From Siphonodentalium dalli (taxonomy: Eukaryota; Mollusca; Scaphopoda; Gadilida; Siphonodentaliidae): DNA of 64,000 nt. A program made the position numbers and the translations under genes. Where the stretch lies: positions 154,686,875-154,750,874 of the forward strand of contig CP136062.1 of the NCBI GenBank assembly GCA_032622095.1. The letters are read 5' to 3'. Below, piece by piece: positions 59,842-64,000 of this stretch (position 1 is its first letter; each line of letters starts with the position of its first letter). The notes beneath the pieces are model-generated. The model ran no database searches and was not told the DNA's origin. It saw nothing but the letters and a program-made list of their open reading frames with translations.

Positions 59842-60016
59842 TGATATGCACATTTACCCACTGCGAATGCATTTTGTCCCTTCAACTCTTTCTGTACTAA
59901 AGAATCATTGATGGTAGTTATCCCATATGAAATTTTCACACAATAACTTTAACCATTTCCATACTAAAGCATCTTTGATGAGTAGTTATCCCATAGGAGA
60001 TGTTCAGATAATAAGT

Positions 60017-60292
60017 TTAACCCTTCCTATACTAAATAATCATTTGATAGTAGTTATCTCATAGGAAATGTTCAGATAATAAGTTGAACCCTTTCTATAC
60101 TAAAGCATCATTGATGAATAGTTCAACAAGAACTTATTATCTGAATATATCCCTCAATAACAGGGCTCCTTCTGCACTATTTATATGCCGTCTGCTTTTA
60201 TCACATTAACACCCCTCCAAATGAATAATAGATCGTTCAAATGTACACCTTTCAACTGACTTTGAGAATTCATTTGGAATAGAGAGGGTTAA
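60017..60292. mobile_element. TTAA-ended MITE (CCCTTTCTATACTAAAT family), gene C upstream
   Basis: TTAACCCTTCCTATACTAAA at the left and the inverted GGAATAGAGAGGGTTAA at the right. The shared interior includes AATGTACACCTTTCAACTGA. Extra left ends at 59945 and 60082 show tandem or nested amplification with a ~70-80 bp period. Confidence 0.6.
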
Positions 60293-60434
60293 AAATCACA
60301 AACCAGCTCTTCTGCTCCGGCCTCATAAGGTCTGACGCATAACGTTAGATAGGGCAATAGTATGAATTAAACAGCATCATCCAATGAAGTGATGAGCACA
60401 ACTGTTTTCCGGGTTATTTACTAGGAATTCCCTC

Positions 60435-60440
60435 TATAAG
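60435..60440 (+). promoter_or_regulatory. TATA-like box of Kunitz gene C
   Basis: TATAAG in the context CCTCTATAAGTG, 75 bp before the ATG of gene C. The spacing agrees with genes A and B, although the surrounding sequence is not obviously alike. Confidence 0.5.
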
Positions 60441-60509
60441 TGTCACCCCGAACACGCGGCTCTTATACAATTCATGATCAGCTTTCGGCAAAGCAAATAC
60501 ATCGGAAAC

Positions 60510-60558
60510 ATGCTGGGCGTGTTGGTATCACTCCTGCTGGTGAATATGGTTCTTGGGG
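60510..60558 (+). CDS. Kunitz gene C, exon 1 (signal peptide)
   Basis: Encodes MLGVLVSLLLVNMVLG plus one base of a split codon, ending in phase 1 at donor GTATGT (60559). It is a hydrophobic signal peptide, shorter by two residues than those of genes A and B. The phase and donor agree with the acceptor at 62240/62241, predicting a 95-residue precursor and a 1.7-kb intron. An overlapping longer frame (60440-60658) reads through the splice donor in another frame and is rejected. Confidence 0.85.
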
Positions 60559-61356
60559 GTATGTAAACTTCTTTAACTTACAATTACCCCTTCTATTAAT
60601 AAGCCCATTTAATTTTCGAGTAACCGATTATTTATTTATATTGTATTTTTGTTTATAGTGCCTTGTCTCAGAATGTGCCCGTAGAGTAATAGAAACTGGC
60701 TGAAATCATAGAAACATTTCCCCCATTTCGATCCCAGAATGCAACATAATTCAAACTAATATATAGAGTTATTCTCCTTCCATTGAAAATAATAGACTTT
60801 GCAATACAGTCAAAATGAAACGTAAGCACAGAAAGCACACCGGTTCCTCTATCAAGAACAGCATGTTAACAGCTATTTTGTTTACACCGGGTAAGTTGAA
60901 GTTGATAATACAATGTTTTGGAGCTTCCTCTTTCAAATGGTATATAAAATGGCATATATTTTATATAATGTGATCTGGAAATTAAGTGGGCCTTTTACTA
61001 TGCCACAGTAACGATGTTGACAATTGTCAGCAAACTGCACCACAGTCAGGCAGCACACCTATTATGACAACGCTACTATGACACGTGTGACACCATGCAC
61101 CAATCTTGATAGAACACAACCGAACTCACTAAAATCGAATCGATAGACGGTCAGCCCATCCAGCTCCGCTCGCTGTTTCTATGGTTTTGAACAGCTATTT
61201 TCGCCAATAACGTTGTTGCCGTAATTGGTTTGTATTGTTGAAGGACAATATAACATTTTTATTGAACGTTTGAAATCTGTATTTTGTTTATTTCGCAAAA
61301 ATTTGCCAATGGGTGAACAATAATACATCATACAGATGGTCAATCTCTTCCGGGTC

Positions 61357-61387
<31 letters not shown>

Positions 61388-62240
61388 CAATGTAATAATT
61401 TATAAATCCCGATTTAAAACTACAAATAACTATTTTGTGAAAACATTACAGACAATACTGATGGTTTGTAGATTATTAGTGTACACAGGCATAATACATA
61501 GAGAATCCTTATATTTTTTCTTTGAATACCGAAATATCTCATGAGGGTCTGGAAAGAGATAGAGAAAGAGATACATACGACGATCTACTTTTCGGTAATT
61601 TCCCGATAGTTTATAGGCAAGCATATAATAAAGTGATTTATTTCGATCGAATGATGGTGGTGAAATATATAGTTGAGATGTAATTTGCCGTGATTGGGGG
61701 ATGTTAATAAGATATATATAGTTCGCCTTCTTGGTACGTATTTGCCATATGCTCCGAATTTTTAAAGATTTGTTTTAAAGCGTTTTTTTAACCGAACAAG
61801 TAATTAAAAAATATATTTAATCGAAAGTTGGGGGGGGGGGGGGTTGGAGGGGGTGATTATGCTGGCTAAATAATGGAGATATACTTTAAAGAGCGTTTTT
61901 TTTTAAACCGAAGTTGTGATACAAGTAGAAAATCTTGGGAAAACTGTAACAAGGGGTACAGAAGCTTATAGAATATAATATAATATAATATTTATCTCTA
62001 TCAGTGTCCTAGCAGATACCCTTGAGACAAACTGTATATAGGCTCAGCATATATGTTTAGTTTGAATATGTATATGTGTCGCAGTAAAAACACCCCATAA
62101 CATTTTGCTCATGTGGCTTGCCATATCTGTTCCAAACCAGGTATACATAACTTGGAGGCAGAGATGAGCCATGTTTGCTTATAAACATGTCCAATATTTG
62201 ATCAAGATCGTGACATATAAATTTCTCAATCTTATTTCAG

Positions 62241-62479
62241 CAGAAGACATATGCGTTCTAAAACAAGACGTTGGATCATGTATGGGATTTTTCCTAAAGT
62301 GGTATTACGACTCAGAATACCGTTTATGTCGGCTATTCATATATGGTGGATGTAAAGGGAATGCTAACAAGTTCGATAAGAGATCACAGTGCCAGAGTTC
62401 ATGCGAGTTCATGTTGGAGCGACGATTGGGATTTTTCATTAGACCTCGTCCCATTGGTCCTGGTTTTGGTAAACGTTAA
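62241..62479 (+). CDS. Kunitz gene C, exon 2 (Kunitz/BPTI domain)
   Basis: The acceptor CAATCTTATTTCAG enters in phase 1 (split codon Ala). Six cysteines with exact BPTI spacing, the FIYGGC signature, and Met at P1 with Gly at P1' are visible. The tail after the last Cys is longer than in A and B: EFMLERR, then 14 residues LGFFIRPRPIGPGF, then Gly-Lys-Arg and TAA. The Arg-Arg pair and terminal Gly-Lys-Arg are the usual marks of prohormone-convertase cleavage and C-terminal amidation. No AATAAA was seen within 200 bp; AATAAG lies near 62643. A TTAA-flanked hairpin MITE begins 208 bp after the stop. Confidence 0.92.
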
Positions 62480-62686
62480 ACGGATTGACGATAGATCAAC
62501 AAATATGTTAGACATCGTGACGGAAACTGCGAACACGGCGTGCTCAGTTGTTCCAAGAGTCAGTCAGACTTTGAAGTACGCTGCAGATACTATCGTGCAC
62601 TGGGAATCACACGATGAGGAAGATGCAGACCTCAGATGGGACAATAAGATTTAAGATGGCTAGACTGTAGTCGTCTTGGGAAAACG

Positions 62687-63163
62687 TTAACACTTTCTTG
62701 ACGGGAGCTTTCTGAATTTTTGCGAAAACCCTGTGCCAATGCATTCTCTTATATATGCGAGTCGACCATAGGTCGCCTCGCATATATAAGAGAATGCATT
62801 GGCCTAACAATATTTTATCATTTTTATAAATTTTTCTTACATTCTTTAACAATTTTTATCATTTTCTCTTACATTCTTTAACAATTTGTATCATTTTTCT
62901 TTTATTCTTTAAAAATGTTATCATTTATTTGATCAGTTTTTCGTACATTCTTTATAAATTTTTTATAATTTTTTGTCATTATTTCTTATTTCATTTTTTC
63001 TTACATTTGTTTTAACAATTATAAAAAATAATATAAAACTTGTTAGGCCAATGCATTCTCTTATATGTGCGAGGCGACATACGATTGACTCGCATATATA
63101 AGAGAACGCATTGGCACAGGGTTTTCGCAAAAAATCAGGAAGCTCCGGTCATGAAAGGGTTAA
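62687..63163. mobile_element. Double-hairpin MITE, outer TIR type C (TTAA)
   Basis: The left end, from TTAACACTTTCTTGACGGGA to TTTTTGCGAAAACCCTGTG, is inverted at the right end, which closes with CATGAAAGGGTTAA. It holds two inverted 67-bp palindromes; the right one carries several substitutions. The AT-rich centre repeats TTTCTTACATTCTTTAACAA. Direct 40-bp repeats, each bounded by TTAA, flank it (62651-62690 and 63160-63200). Confidence 0.85.
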
Positions 63164-63477
63164 GATGGCAAGACTGTGGTCGTCTTGGGGAAAACGTTAA
63201 CATGTTTAAAGAGAGATAAACACTTATACGTATATAGGCAGACGTATCCAAGCAGTACCAGCGAACTGATGTTAAACCCGACAGTCCAAGGCCGACACAA
63301 GGGCGCCATTCTCAAGAGGATATATATCAATTGTTACTATTATTGCAAATGATGAATACAGGTTTAGTAGTGTTTTTTTCCTGTCGATGTCCTGCTATTG
63401 AAGACAGTTGCAGGTTCACACCGACTGCGTTGTCAGTTTATGAGACATTCGGATGTTCGTTGTTATGAATTGAAGGC

Positions 63478-63715
63478 TGTATCACACCTCTTCCTTGTTG
63501 ATAAAAGGGGCCCAAGTCACGACTGTATCACACCTCTTCCTTGTTGATAAAAGGCGCCGGCCCAAGTCACGATTGCATCACACCTCTTCCTTGATGATAA
63601 AAGGGGCCCCAAGTCACGACTGCATCGCACCTCTTCCTTGATGATAAAAGGGGTCCAAGTCACGACTGCATCACACCTCTTCCTTGTTGATAAAAGGGGC
63701 ACAAGTCACGACTGC
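63478..63715 (+). repeat. 46-bp minisatellite, five copies
   Basis: Unit TATCACACCTCTTCCTTG with GATAAAAGGGGCCCAAGTCA and CGACTG. One copy carries GGCGCCGG in place of GGGG. The - strand frame repeats RKRCDAVVTW and is not a gene. Confidence 0.9.
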
Positions 63716-64000
63716 ACCACAACTCAAATTCCTTTACGAAATATCACTTAAATACTATGCAATTAAGTTGCATTACCTCTTCAATACAAATAACTGAAAG
63801 ATCGTAGTAAATCTATCAATTTATCTAAAAAGGGCCCAAACACTAATGGTCCACTCCTGAGACTCAACTCATACACCATATATACACGAAATCGTCCCAC
63901 ATATATCATGTTCCACTAATACTTATACCATATGTATTATCATACACATATTTATATCCATGCATATTAACGTCTACATACACATGTACAGGTACTCCCC

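Overview
The window reads as AT-rich nuclear DNA of an invertebrate animal. Its few genes have short coding exons, GT-AG introns and TATA boxes, and they sit among Helitron-like, non-LTR, SINE and many terminal-inverted-repeat (TIR) elements. There is no sign of operons. The small secreted Kunitz proteins, the SINE tail (GCGACATTAAACCTCAATCA type) and the Helitron-like ends suggest a mollusc or another lophotrochozoan. This is an inference; no marker gene fixes the taxon.

The recognisable genes form a cluster of small secreted single-domain Kunitz (BPTI-type) proteins on the + strand. Gene A has a signal-peptide exon at 2294-2348 and a Kunitz exon at 8696-8907. That second exon is repeated almost perfectly at 17686-17897 by a recent tandem duplication. 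Gene B has exons at 32712-32766 and 39662-39876. Gene C has exons at 60510-60558 and 62241-62479. All three share the same architecture: a signal exon ending in phase 1 with a GTATGT donor, a long intron, then one exon carrying six cysteines in exact BPTI spacing and a short basic tail ending in Gly-Lys or Gly-Lys-Arg. Each has a TATA-like box 66-75 bp upstream of its ATG.

Layout: 1-7.8 kb, promoter, first exon and MITE-rich intron of gene A. 7.85-25.83 kb, two tandem ~8.99-kb units (about 99.8 % identical by eye), each with a Kunitz exon, a 45-bp minisatellite, a SINE, a LINE C-terminal relic and a TIR element. 26-32 kb, trinucleotide microsatellites and MITEs. 32.5-40 kb, gene B. 40-60 kb, gene-free DNA with Helitron-like elements, foldback structures, a ~120-bp satellite-like array, a decayed LINE ORF1 and a TIR element packed with an ACGCAAC heptamer. 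60.4-62.5 kb, gene C. 62.6-64 kb, a TTAA-flanked hairpin MITE and a 46-bp minisatellite.

The most striking non-genic signal is a 67-bp near-perfect palindrome that recurs in pairs inside three families of elements with unrelated outer terminal repeats. One of these palindromes sits exactly at the breakpoint of the 9-kb duplication. The most striking genic signal is that all three Kunitz precursors end in a dibasic-preceded tail with an amidation-type Gly-Lys(-Arg) terminus. Most long open frames in the window are translations of minisatellites or microsatellites, not genes.
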